From contig JADGJA010000616.1 in the NCBI GenBank assembly GCA_027596035.1, forward strand, positions 1 to 13,864: a stretch of 13,864 nt of DNA, read 5' to 3'. Below the pieces are notes generated by a model. That model was not told the origin of the DNA. It saw nothing but the letters and a program-made list of their open reading frames with translations, and did no database searches. Positions 1 through 8,113 of the stretch are shown one piece after another (position 1 is the first letter of the stretch; the number at the start of each line of letters is the position of its first letter). The stretch comes from Thoreauomyces humboldtii (Eukaryota > Chytridiomycota > Chytridiomycetes > Spizellomycetales > Powellomycetaceae). Both the position numbers and the translations under genes were made by a program.

Positions 1-665
1 GGTGGTGGCGACGGGTGGTGGAGAATTGGCAACGTCATGATCGTCTGGAAGGCGAGAAGGTATATGTAGGATCTACCGAGGACTCTTGGGGGAGACTGCT
101 TCCTGACGTTACTATGTATTATAGGCTGTATATTCGATGTGCTTTTGTTTAATCAGCAAGGGGAGGTGAGTCGACCAGATTCGGGCTTTCCGGGCTTCGC
201 GCTTTTCGACAGATTGGCGCTTCATGACGATTAGTCCGAGGAAGTCCGAGGCGAGCCGTGGCCCGTGGGAGCCGTGGGAAGCCCTGGTTGGAACGGTGGA
301 TGTGGACGCAGGTGAAAAGGCAGATGGTGCGATGATGCCAGGTCTAATGTAAAGCGACGTGTACAGTAGGCGTGCATACAAGCCCGCGTTATGATCCAAA
401 CATGACACTTCCTGAACAGATTGTACTGCATTAATCAATCTAAAGAAACCTGACTACAGACAGCCCTCGCATCAAGAAGCCAACGTCAAAATCGGCCCCG
501 CGTCGACAGACCCTCCGAACCCGTGCCCTGGTGCGTCAGGACATCAAGGGGGAGGAGCAGCTGAAGGCGACTTCGACGATGCTCAACATTCAGAGTGTAC
601 TTAGGACTATGAATAGTCTGCGGGAGGCATGGAACGGGATCGGAGGAGAAGAAAGGGCTCGCTAG
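1..665 (+). CDS. Tentative 3' end of a multi-exon gene, product unknown (partial at left edge)
   Basis: I do not recognise the product. A consistent open frame runs through exons 3-59, 125-165, 235-311 and 460-665 and ends at TAG 663-665, giving about 126 residues. The first intron (60-124) is convincing: donor gtatat, a CTGAC branch site and acceptor tatag. The second (166-234) has a strong gtgagt donor and the third (312-459) a gtgaaa donor; both have plausible acceptors. The last exon reads as a basic stretch followed by a likely amphipathic helix (LKATSTMLNIQSVLRTMNSL). An in-frame TAA at 441-443 means this exon must be reached by splicing. Splicing 165 directly to 464 also keeps the frame, so exon 235-311 is doubtful. 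The short exon 125-165 is hydrophobic and Cys-rich, which is not reassuring. The start lies outside the window. The whole model is inference from splice signals and open frame; the intron at 60-124 and the last exon are the best supported parts. Confidence 0.35.
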
Positions 666-917
666 AGTCCACATGTATTGCGATTCCATAAAGCGAGTCA
701 AAAATAGTTACAGCCGTCTCTCCGTGGAGCCCTCATCGAGATAAAGATTCTTCAACATGCTGATATTACGGTTGCACCGTGAAGTGTATGGGGCGACTAC
801 GCCGGAGTGAATGTTGCAGCCGACGACGCTTCGGTCGATGGCGGCAGGTGGCCCGTCTCGCGGATTCGGGGATTCAGTGGATCGGCGTTTCTAGGAAAAT
901 CGACCCCATCGGGTAGC
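666..917. other. Convergent 3' spacer
   Basis: This lies between the tentative plus-strand gene end and the TAA of TIM9 on the minus strand. It contains AT-rich stretches such as ataaag at about 689-694 that could serve 3' end formation. I see no further coding signal. Confidence 0.4.
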
Positions 918-1338
918 TTATTGCGGTAGACCACCCATTTGCTGCTGCTGCTGTTGTTGCAAGAGGGCATTCTGCTCTCCAAACCTAAGTCCGACACGCT
1001 CAGAGTGCTTGATGAACTTGTCCACACATCGGTTCAAACACGTGTCCTGCGTAACCAGTCGTACTCGTTAGTATTGGCAATTGGGAGTTACGTCCCTGAA
1101 CGTCACGCGCACCTCTTTGGTGCTGAGAGCTTTGGATGTGAAGTCATTCACGCAGTGATCGAAGCATCGGTCGACAAGGTTTGCGTACAGACGCAAGAAA
1201 TCTTTCATCTGTATCATAGCAACAGAAAGAGGTCAGCTTCCCAGACCGGCATCCTGCTTCTGCTTCTCATACCTGCTTCTGCTCAATGTAAGCGTTCATT
1301 CGTCCGCGGTCATTGTCGGAAAGGCCGGAAAAGTCCAT
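918..1338 (-). CDS. TIM9: Mitochondrial intermembrane-space chaperone subunit Tim9
   Basis: Tim9 forms a hexamer with Tim10 in the mitochondrial intermembrane space and escorts hydrophobic carrier precursors to the TIM22 inner-membrane translocase. The gene is three short exons: 1338-1273, 1208-1113 and 1046-918, giving 96 residues, close to the usual Tim9 length. Both introns (64 and 66 nt) are GT-AG with CTGAC and TACTAAC branch sites, and both are phase 0. The twin CX3C signature is present: C37/C41 in exon 2 and C57/C61 in exon 3, which form the two intramolecular disulfides. The family-typical block after the second pair reads [19 protein letters not shown]. The start ATG has a purine at -3 and begins MDFSGLS. 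An unusual run of seven Gln (84-90) follows the core, then a short tail ending at residue 96. It is transcribed divergently from the eS17 gene with 263 bp between the start codons. I am sure of the family. Confidence 0.95.
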
Positions 1339-1601
1339 TGCGAGGTTATGCAGGCACTTGGGGTGGCGACGGGAAAGCGTACACGTGGACAGATCTTCTC
1401 CGACGGAGAGGGATGTTCAAAGCTGCTTGACGAAGTTGCCTGCATGCGGAAATGGAGGGTTTGCCTGGGTGAAAAGCTGTCGAATCCAGGGAGGCGGGTC
1501 GCTGGGTCGCCCCCTGGGACCGTTGGCAGCACCGTCCGTCCATCCATCCATCGACCACCCTTTCGCAACTCACAACCACTCTCAGCAGTCCATCAGCAAA
1601 T
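1339..1601. promoter_or_regulatory. Shared divergent promoter region of TIM9 and RPS17
   Basis: These 263 bp lie between two divergent start codons, so both promoters and both 5' leaders must fit here, or overlap the genes. The region contains a (CATC)n tract at about 1540-1552. I cannot identify a TATA box or a named ribosomal-protein promoter element with confidence. Confidence 0.6.
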
Positions 1602-1704
1602 ATGGTACGACTCTATACACAGCAGCTACGAACGATGGGAATCGAAACGAATGGACGTACTGGGATATTCGAGCATGGATACTCGATGACGGATGGATGG
1701 ATGG
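1540..1704. repeat. 13-bp inverted repeat of CATC units around the RPS17 start
   Basis: The arm 1540-1552 (ccatccatccatc) is the exact reverse complement of 1692-1704 (gatggatggatgg). The arms are 139 bp apart and bracket the RPS17 start codon, one arm upstream and the other inside intron 1. Both arms are simple tetranucleotide repeats, so chance or replication slippage could explain them. Confidence 0.6.
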
Positions 1705-2513
1705 TGGTTGGGGACTCGCACGGGAATGGCATCCCATGTCGATGCAGAGATGCTTTCCAACGTTGTTCTTTTTCGGTGGACGAGCAGCACACTGGCCGGG
1801 CAACACGACAACCCTTCGACGGCCATATGACGTGCCTCTTTGGGCAGATTGGGAGCGGGCGTGCGCGACCGGATCGGGTTGCAGTTGTCCGGGACGGCAG
1901 GGACACTGTCGCCTACCCAAAACCCGCGCGGACCCGGCACTGTCCCTAGAAGAGAACTTCAAAGGAGGATACATCGTTTGTCGCTCGCAGACAAGCTAAT
2001 CTATGCCCTTTTTTTCGCTACAAAGGGTCGTGTGCGCACCAAGACCGTGAAGAAGGCCGCTCGTGTCATCATCGAGAAGTACTACCCCCGCCTTACTCTC
2101 GACTTCCAGACCAACAAGAAGATCGCGGATGAGGTTGCCATCATTGCCTCCAAGCGTCTCCGCAACAAGATTGCTGGATTCACCACCCACCTGATGAAGC
2201 GTATTCAGCGCGGTCCCGTCCGCGGAATCTCCTTCAAGCTGCAGGAGGAGGAGCGTGAGCGAAAGGACAACTACGTCCCCGAGATCTCCGCTCTGGCCGT
2301 TGAGACCATTGAGATCGACCAGGACACCAGCGTAAGATATGAGAGATGGTACTTTTCTCAGGGCGATAGCTTCATTGACGTTTCGATTTCCAGGCTCTGC
2401 TCAAGGCCATGAACATGGAGGACATCGCCGGAGTCCACGTTGTATCTGCTCAGGCCGCCGTTGCGGACCGTGTTGTCGGTGCCAACTTCCGCGACAACCG
2501 TCGTCGCCAATAG
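1602..2513 (+). CDS. RPS17: 40S ribosomal protein eS17
   Basis: This is a structural protein of the small ribosomal subunit. Exons are 1602-1604 (ATG only), 2026-2331 and 2394-2513, giving 142 residues, the usual eS17 length. The mature start reads [20 protein letters not shown], and further family blocks are [30 protein letters not shown] and [13 protein letters not shown]. Intron 1 (1605-2025, 421 nt) follows the start codon directly; it has a CTAAT branch site, a pyrimidine tract and acceptor caaag. Intron 2 is 62 nt (2332-2393). The ATG has A at -3. An open frame continues upstream of residue 2 through part of intron 1, but its sequence has no eS17 similarity, whereas the ATG|G junction restores the conserved N-terminus exactly. 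The C-terminal 39 residues, ending NRRRQ, differ from the tail I associate with Pezizomycotina. It is transcribed divergently from TIM9. Confidence 0.97.
1605..2025 (+). other. Long first intron of RPS17
   Basis: At 421 nt this is several times longer than most other introns in the window (60-117 nt) and it begins right after the start codon. Long, start-proximal introns are common in fungal ribosomal-protein genes and often affect expression. It contains a 7-bp inverted repeat (1899-1905 with 1941-1947) in a GC-rich segment and a GATG-repeat tract (1691-1704). I looked for an intronic box C/D snoRNA and found no RTGATGA plus CTGA pair. Confidence 0.85.
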
Positions 2514-3041
2514 ATATCTTTGCTTCGAAATCAATCAAAGATATTACTTGCTGTACATTGATCGATTAGCCCGTTGTTGCCGCTCTGCCGCTGAGCGTTT
2601 TCTTTCTGCAATATTGACGACCGACCCTGCGAGCTGTGCATTGCCGCGGTCTCCGCTAGCTTTATCATCTCTTGAGACCGATGACTCTTCGCACGAGCTC
2701 ATGGCGTGAATTGTGAAACTCTGGGAGGTTGCAGCCTAAAACAACGCGGCCGGGTGCTAATATCCTAGCAAGGAAGGTTGGGCAATACCAATATTTCTGG
2801 TCTACCCGTGAGAGGTCTAACAGAGGTATACTCTCAAGCTTGCCTATCTATCTCGCATTTCCACATGCTCCCCAGCGTCATGGCAGTTATCACACACCCG
2901 CCATGCTTCTGCGTGAAGCAGTGTTTGACACTCCGTCAACGTGTTGCGGACGGATCTCTGTGACGTCGAGAAACATTGGCTTCCACCTTCTTTACCCCTA
3001 GATCGACTAGCGATGGTTGCCGGTTTTGTCATGCGAGAGGC
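2514..3041. other. Convergent spacer between RPS17 and the EXD2-like gene
   Basis: These 528 bp hold the 3' regions of two convergent genes. Short open frames occur on both strands, but none has a recognisable domain or splice support. A small potential stem (tgcta/tagca) sits near 2755-2770. I see no RNA gene. Confidence 0.5.
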
Positions 3042-4100
3042 TCACATAGTGTTGCGCACGCGATGATCAGCGCGCCATTTATCACTGAGGAATCTTGGTT
3101 TCGCATGCTTCAGAAAATGTTCCCGCCATCCGATGACGAAGGCTTCCAACTCGTCATCCGACATTGCCGCCACGACGACCTGTCCATGCTCCTCAAAATC
3201 TTCTGACCGACCAATGACGGGACGAAGCATGACCTCGTCCATGACCTCCCGTGGGATGTCAGCATCTTCGGCCAACCCGAGGGAAAGCCTGGCCTGCCTT
3301 TCAAGCTCCTCGATTCGGGTGGCTGGTATCTTGTTGGGCCGTGGCACAAGGAGTGCTTTGACGACCGACTGCAGCTTCCTGTTTTCGGGAAACTGCACGT
3401 GGCCGCGGCCGTTCAGTGGAATGTCAAACGTCGTGGCCAAGTTCTGCTTTCGGATGGTGGCGTGATGCTCGTAATCGTCATGACATGCAACACATAAGAG
3501 CACAACATCGTGGGAGGAACTGTCCTTCACGGCGCTAGGCATGTACCGGCGATAGGCGTGCGGAACGATGTGGTGAGATGTCAAGCGGTCGAGTGACCCA
3601 CAGACGCAGCATTGATTTTCTCGATCTTCCAAGTAATACTCGTCTCCCTCCTTGGACCGTCCGGTTCCTTTGGGCTCAAAGAGCAGTCGAATGGAGGTGC
3701 CGCACTGCGTCAACGGAACAGCAAGGTTCCTGGAGACGTACCTGGAGGATAAGGATAAATGATACATGTTGGCCGCATTTCTTTCTCCACTCCGCATTTT
3801 CCTCAGCCCAGTTGCGATTTTACAAGCGATCCTGCACCATTGCAATGAATAGACGTACCAATCAATCTTCTTCTTCGAGGCGCGGAACCTGCAAGCCCAT
3901 GGAAGCATAAGAGAGGAAATCACACCAGGCGATTAGACGCTCCATACTCCGTACATCAGAACTCCGTCAGGACCGGGGCCAAAGACGGAGCAGTTCTCGT
4001 ACAGAGGACGCTTCTTTGCGGGCATCGGAATGTCACGGGTCCCCGCTTCTGCGGTGTGCGTTTCTGCTGAAAGCTTCCGCTTTATGACGTCTGGAGGCAT
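3042..4100 (-). CDS. Stand-alone EXD2 C-terminal-type protein with HNH-like zinc domain
   Basis: Animal EXD2 combines an N-terminal 3'-5' DEDDy exonuclease domain with a Cys/His-rich C-terminal region. This protein matches only the latter. Exons 4100-3955, 3888-3859 and 3741-3042 give 291 residues. The match runs from PLYENC (about 32-37) through KKKIDWYV (54-61) and LLFEPKG (78-84) to a terminal block WREHFLKHAKPRFLSDKWRA, the same order as in EXD2 from memory. The zinc/HNH module has C103-x2-C106, H115-H116, then SHDVVLLCVACH with C142-x2-C145 and H146. This resembles a beta-beta-alpha-metal nuclease fold with two structural CxxC pairs, so nuclease activity is possible but not shown. Intron 1 is 66 nt (3889-3954). 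Intron 2 is 117 nt, in frame and stop-free (3742-3858). The first in-frame ATG is at 4100; the frame stays open a little upstream without another ATG, and no exonuclease sequence is visible in the 630 bp before the GATA gene. The name rests on remembered homology; cellular role is unknown. Confidence 0.85.
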
Positions 4101-4730
4101 GCCGAAGGTTTCGAGATCGTGCACCGATGTTGGGGCGACGAGAGTTGTTGTTGGGTTTTCCCGAAACGTGCTCCAGGCCTTTCACATGCACAGAAGATGT
4201 ACAGGGTTCTTTCTCCCTCGGGGGTGGCACACACACACACGCACACTCTCTCCCTTCTCACCACCACCTCCACTCGTTCCCCACTCACCGTTCACAGCTC
4301 CCATTACTGCCCTTGACCTCTCCATCGCATCCGAGGGGCCCTCGTTCAAACCTCTCTCCCATCGCAGCATTCTTCTCGTCCGTCTCCCCGCCCCGCCCAA
4401 GCAGCAGCTCGTCAAGTTCTGTTCATCAAGCCTCGCTTTTGTCTTTCCCGCATTCAGCAAGCTCTCACTCCTCGTCCAACCCTGCTGGGTCTTTCGACCA
4501 GCCTTCTTCTTTTCTTGTCTACCACCATACCGTCTTCTTGCGCCCTCCATTGTTTCCGTCTGTCGTGTCTCCCCTGTTTGCGCTGCCTGTGTCGACTTTC
4601 TCCTGGGCCTATAGCCCTACGGTTTGTTGCTCCCGCCACCCGCCACCCCCCGACTAGTCGCCGGTGTTCCAACGGCATTTGACATCAAGTCGCGCGAACC
4701 GCGCTGAACTCTGCCGGAAGATTTACCTCC
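4101..4730 (+). promoter_or_regulatory. Divergent promoter and probable long CT-rich leader of the GATA gene
   Basis: This stretch separates the start codons of the EXD2-like gene (minus) and the GATA factor (plus). From about 4240 to 4620 the plus strand is strongly pyrimidine-rich, as in many fungal core promoters and 5' leaders. No ATG occurs on the plus strand between 4199 and 4731, so translation scanning from any start site in that stretch would meet 4731 first. I see no convincing open frame of its own, although frames here are open for long distances because of the base composition. Confidence 0.6.
4228..4246. repeat. CA dinucleotide microsatellite
   Basis: A run of CA units (4228-4240) is continued after one substitution to 4246. 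It lies at the upstream edge of the CT-rich leader of the GATA gene. Confidence 0.8.
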
Positions 4731-7700
4731 ATGACCGCGGGCGTCACTGCTACGGGTGACATGCTTGCGGAACCCCGGCCTCCTCCACTGCGTCCACTTC
4801 CCGATGCCAGAAAGTCTATTCTCAAGGCGCTGTTTGGGAACACGACACCCGGTTCTCAGCTGGTGTCTGCGGCGGGAACACTGCCAAGCACTGCCGCTCC
4901 CGAGGCCATAAAGGTCTTGCATCAATCTTCATCTTTCAACGCCGACTCGTCCCATCAACCGTCGCAACTCAACATCTCAGTCCGACAACAGGACAATCAT
5001 GGGAATCATCACGCTGGTTACGTCGATGAATCTCTCGCCTCGCCAGACATATACCCGTCGAGGCAGGCCTCTGAGGCCCTTTCCAACTCCTCCTCGCACA
5101 ACTCGACGTCCACCAACCCCACAGTCAGCACACCAAAGATTTTGGACGATCCCAACGCTTTACTTCCTTCGCTCCTTTCCAGCGAAACATCGTTCGACGA
5201 CAATAACGATGTCTGGAAGCTTTTCACCAAAGTTAAAGAGGCTTTTCCCAACGGGGCGAGACTGGAAAATATGACGTGGCGCCTGATGCACTTACAAAAA
5301 AAGCGGGAACTGGAAAGGGAGAAGAAAAGGGAACTTGAAACGCAAACCGGAATAGCTGAGGTCGGTACGGTTCCCTCGACCCCGTCTCTTACAGAGTGGA
5401 TGTCGGCATCCGAAGGCGGCGTGACCGAAGCCCACTGCGTCCCAGCGGAAGGACGTGACGAGTTTCTAATGGACCTTGATTCCGTAGCACACATGCCAGC
5501 CGCGATTTCTGACGCTCCACAGACTGTTGAGGAGCCGTTCTCTTTTTCGACTGCTGCGGTTTCGGCGATGGACTTCCAGTATAACTACTTCAACGAAGCT
5601 CGACCAGCCATGCAGTTTGGATCCTATGACCCTTCCATGGCGCCTACTCATGGCGAGCAGTGGATGCGAGAATTTGTGTCGCTTGACGCGTACTCCGAAG
5701 ACGGGTCCGACGCGGCTTCTATGGTCGTATCTCCATCACCTGCGCCGTTTATCGACGGCAGCGATTTGATGTCGGTACCTGCCCCTGCAGCCGCGATAGT
5801 TCGGGAAGCGGAGCCATTACCCCCACCGAGCATGCAGGACTCGCAATGTAGGCCGCCGCCGGTTGGCATTGCCACTTTCGCGTCTGAGCGTGGCTATCCG
5901 GTTTTTCCTGAACCCGTGGCCGGAGATGCCGGGCCTCTCAAAAAGAAGTCAACTCCCTCTCGTCGCGCTTCTGCAAAAAATTTGCACGAGTTCACGACGT
6001 GTAAGAACTGCTCTACTGATAAGACCTCATTATGGCGACGCAATCCGTCGGGTGATCCGCTATGCAATGCGTGCGGACTGTTCTTCAAACTCCATGGGAT
6101 AAACCGACCGATCAGTTTAAAGACAGACGTAATAAGGACCCGCAATCGGACACGAGGAGTTTCGCAGAAACCCAAGGACCGGCGAAAGAATAGCGGTCCT
6201 ATGGGAGTTAGGGATGGTTCGACCGTTCTTCCAGGCGGAACTGGGGGAACGGCACCTAACTTGCTACGGAGCATGAGTAGTCCGAATCTGCAAATGATGC
6301 ATAACGGGCAGTTTAGCAACCCGAACGCTGGTGGCCTTACCCATGGGATAGGCGGAAGTACCAGCAACCTCAGTCGGATGCAGTCGTCGCGCCATCGTCA
6401 TTCTCCGATTAGCACCGGTCTATCGACTGTGCCAGGGCCGCCTCGCTCACAGCTCACTGCTGGACTTCGCACCACTCCCGGACCTCCTGTCTTTTCTCAA
6501 ACGCAGTTGGGGCCTACAGGACAGTCTGGATCCTCCTCTTCCTCATCAGGGCATCTACACCAGCACCCGTCAATGCCACTGCAACCTGGTAACCTTCTAC
6601 AAATGCCCGCAGTTCTCCCCGCAACACAGCAACCCCCTTCTGCAGGTATGGCGTTTCAATCAAGTGCGTCAGCATCCCATACCGGTTCCCTTCCCCCTCA
6701 ACAGCAGGCGCTGCCGCCTCAACATCGTCATTCGCAGTCTCACCAGTCCACATCCTTTCCACATGAGCGAGCACATCATCCGTACATGTACCAGTCACGT
6801 CCAAGTTCGCACTCCGAAGCGCGGCCTATCGGGCAATCTCGCTCATCCTCGTCTGGGTTCCTAGGGACTGACGCTCCTTCCTCGTACGGGGCTGCGTCTT
6901 CAGGCGTGCAATCGCTGTCGTCTAGCTGTACAGGTGGCAGCTGGAGCCGCCCTTCGTCTCCTGGCGGCGACTCTCAGGTACCTACGCCGCAAACCCAGCT
7001 TCGCCAACCGTCGACTCAGGAGCTGGTACTCCAGCTTCATCAGCAGCAGCAGCAGCAGCGCGCTTCTGCCGCACAGCAGGTGTCGAACAGCTGGACGGCC
7101 GGAAGTTTCATGGAGCAAGCCGGCGGGGCAGCTTCGGTTGCTGCTCGAAATCAAGCCGCGCCGCCCGCGAACAAGCGTGCACGTAAGAGCCCCGACGATA
7201 TGGATACATCTGGCGAGACCTTCGTAACGGGATCATTGCCGACTGGGTTTTTCCATCCCCCGCCCCCTCGTCCTGCCCAGCACGAAACTGCTCGCGCACC
7301 TGTAGATGCACCTCAAGGAGCTCCCGGCGCCGGTCAGTACCTAAACATGAATTCCTTGTACTACCAGCTGCAGCACTTGATCGAGATTCAACAAAACCAC
7401 GGCTCTGGATCTTTCAGCGGGATGCCCCAGCAAGGCGGCCTTACTGGGACGTCGGAACCGCCATCTCCCCAATACACAACGCAACAGCCAGAGTATCCGA
7501 ACCCGGAGCTACTGACGGGGCCCGGTCAGATGCAGCCGCAACAGATCTACGGCTTTGCTCCCGGTCAGCCGTTGAATTCGGGCTTCCAGTCACTGCAGCA
7601 GCGGTATAGCGGGCAAACAGATCCTCGGCTCAGCAGTCAGACGCATTCCTCCTCCTCTGACCTGACGGCTCTCCTCCACGCGGCGGATCTGCAAGGCCTG

Positions 7701-7769
7701 CTCACCGAGAATCAGCAGTGGGAAGCTCAGGCCGCAAACAACAGCGGCGGCAGGTCAGGAGTTCAATAG
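4731..7769 (+). CDS. areA: AreA/Nit2-type GATA transcription factor
   Basis: AreA-type factors bind GATA sites and activate nitrogen-catabolic genes when preferred nitrogen is scarce. This intronless frame encodes 1012 residues, similar in size to fungal AreA proteins. Around 155-190 lies the AreA N-terminal homology block ([20 protein letters not shown], then MTWRLM), followed by a charged, probably helical stretch (about 190-205). The DNA-binding domain is a single type IVa finger, C424-x2-C427-x17-C445-x2-C448, with LWRRNP and [12 protein letters not shown], followed by the basic tail [18 protein letters not shown]. The C-terminal half is Ser/Pro/Gln-rich with a six-Gln run, as in activation regions. 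Basic clusters near 405-415 ([14 protein letters not shown]) and KRARKSP in the C-terminal half may be nuclear signals. The extreme C-terminus lacks the WEWLTMSL-like end through which Aspergillus AreA binds NmrA. The ATG at 4731 has a weak context (T at -3); the next, at 4761, has G at -3. Orthology to AreA rather than a paralogue is inferred from the N-terminal block. Confidence 0.93.
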   Translation: MTAGVTATGDMLAEPRPPPLRPLPDARKSILKALFGNTTPGSQLVSAAGTLPSTAAPEAIKVLHQSSSFNADSSHQPSQLNISVRQQDNHGNHHAGYVDESLASPDIYPSRQASEALSNSSSHNSTSTNPTVSTPKILDDPNALLPSLLSSETSFDDNNDVWKLFTKVKEAFPNGARLENMTWRLMHLQKKRELEREKKRELETQTGIAEVGTVPSTPSLTEWMSASEGGVTEAHCVPAEGRDEFLMDLDSVAHMPAAISDAPQTVEEPFSFSTAAVSAMDFQYNYFNEARPAMQFGSYDPSMAPTHGEQWMREFVSLDAYSEDGSDAASMVVSPSPAPFIDGSDLMSVPAPAAAIVREAEPLPPPSMQDSQCRPPPVGIATFASERGYPVFPEPVAGDAGPLKKKSTPSRRASAKNLHEFTTCKNCSTDKTSLWRRNPSGDPLCNACGLFFKLHGINRPISLKTDVIRTRNRTRGVSQKPKDRRKNSGPMGVRDGSTVLPGGTGGTAPNLLRSMSSPNLQMMHNGQFSNPNAGGLTHGIGGSTSNLSRMQSSRHRHSPISTGLSTVPGPPRSQLTAGLRTTPGPPVFSQTQLGPTGQSGSSSSSSGHLHQHPSMPLQPGNLLQMPAVLPATQQPPSAGMAFQSSASASHTGSLPPQQQALPPQHRHSQSHQSTSFPHERAHHPYMYQSRPSSHSEARPIGQSRSSSSGFLGTDAPSSYGAASSGVQSLSSSCTGGSWSRPSSPGGDSQVPTPQTQLRQPSTQELVLQLHQQQQQQRASAAQQVSNSWTAGSFMEQAGGAASVAARNQAAPPANKRARKSPDDMDTSGETFVTGSLPTGFFHPPPPRPAQHETARAPVDAPQGAPGAGQYLNMNSLYYQLQHLIEIQQNHGSGSFSGMPQQGGLTGTSEPPSPQYTTQQPEYPNPELLTGPGQMQPQQIYGFAPGQPLNSGFQSLQQRYSGQTDPRLSSQTHSSSSDLTALLHAADLQGLLTENQQWEAQAANNSGGRSGVQ
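7041..7058 (+). repeat. (CAG)6 tract encoding polyglutamine
   Basis: Six perfect CAG codons inside the GATA factor coding region give six Gln in the low-complexity C-terminal half. Such pure tracts tend to vary in length between strains. Confidence 0.9.
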
Positions 7770-8113
7770 AACACATCTCCGTATCTCTCTGGACGGTTTC
7801 CGTTTTACATCTGCTCCACAAATCATATCTTTTAGTAGCCTGTCTTTATCTTCTTCTGTTGTGCCGCGCTGATGTTGTACAGGGAGTCGTCCTCGCCCCG
7901 CGTTTCCCAGCTTCCACAAACCTTTGGTTCTTTTCCACACACTTTCCACCTTCACTTCACTTGCTCATACACATACCGTCAAGAAAGTAACCTTCGACTT
8001 CCCGTTTGGCCCTTGTCAAGCCGAGCGCGCGTATATTACACCGTGTAGCGACTCGGCCGGGCTGTTCTTCCGCCTTCTAGAACACCTCGTTTTCTCTTGA
8101 ACCCCCAAATATC
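7770..8113 (+). promoter_or_regulatory. GATA 3' region and sirtuin promoter
   Basis: These 344 bp lie between two genes in the same direction and must contain the 3' end signals of the first and the promoter of the second. A CT-rich stretch and a gcgcgcg motif near 8026 are visible. The latter might fit a G1/S-type element, but I cannot show it. No open frame here is convincing. Confidence 0.5.

Noticed and set aside
112..438. Minus-strand open frame of 108 codons
   Set aside because: It begins at TTG; the first ATG comes only after about two thirds of its length. No domain is visible and splice signals here favour the plus strand.
939..1430. Plus-strand open frame of 163 codons
   Set aside because: It lies antisense to the three exons of TIM9 and crosses both introns; it begins at TTG, not ATG, and has no recognisable domain.
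1605..2025. Possible snoRNA in RPS17 intron 1
   Set aside because: No C box (RTGATGA) paired with a D box (CTGA) was found; the one small inverted repeat is not enough to call an H/ACA RNA.
2844..3032. Minus-strand 62-codon frame containing a CxxCH motif, just after the EXD2-like stop
   Set aside because: It has an ATG but starts only about 10 nt beyond the stop of the preceding gene and has no further similarity to c-type cytochromes. One CxxCH is expected by chance.
4127..4657. Long plus-strand frames in the CT-rich region before the GATA gene
   Set aside because: These frames are open because of the biased composition; they give low-complexity Ser/Pro/His-rich translations and end before the GATA ATG.
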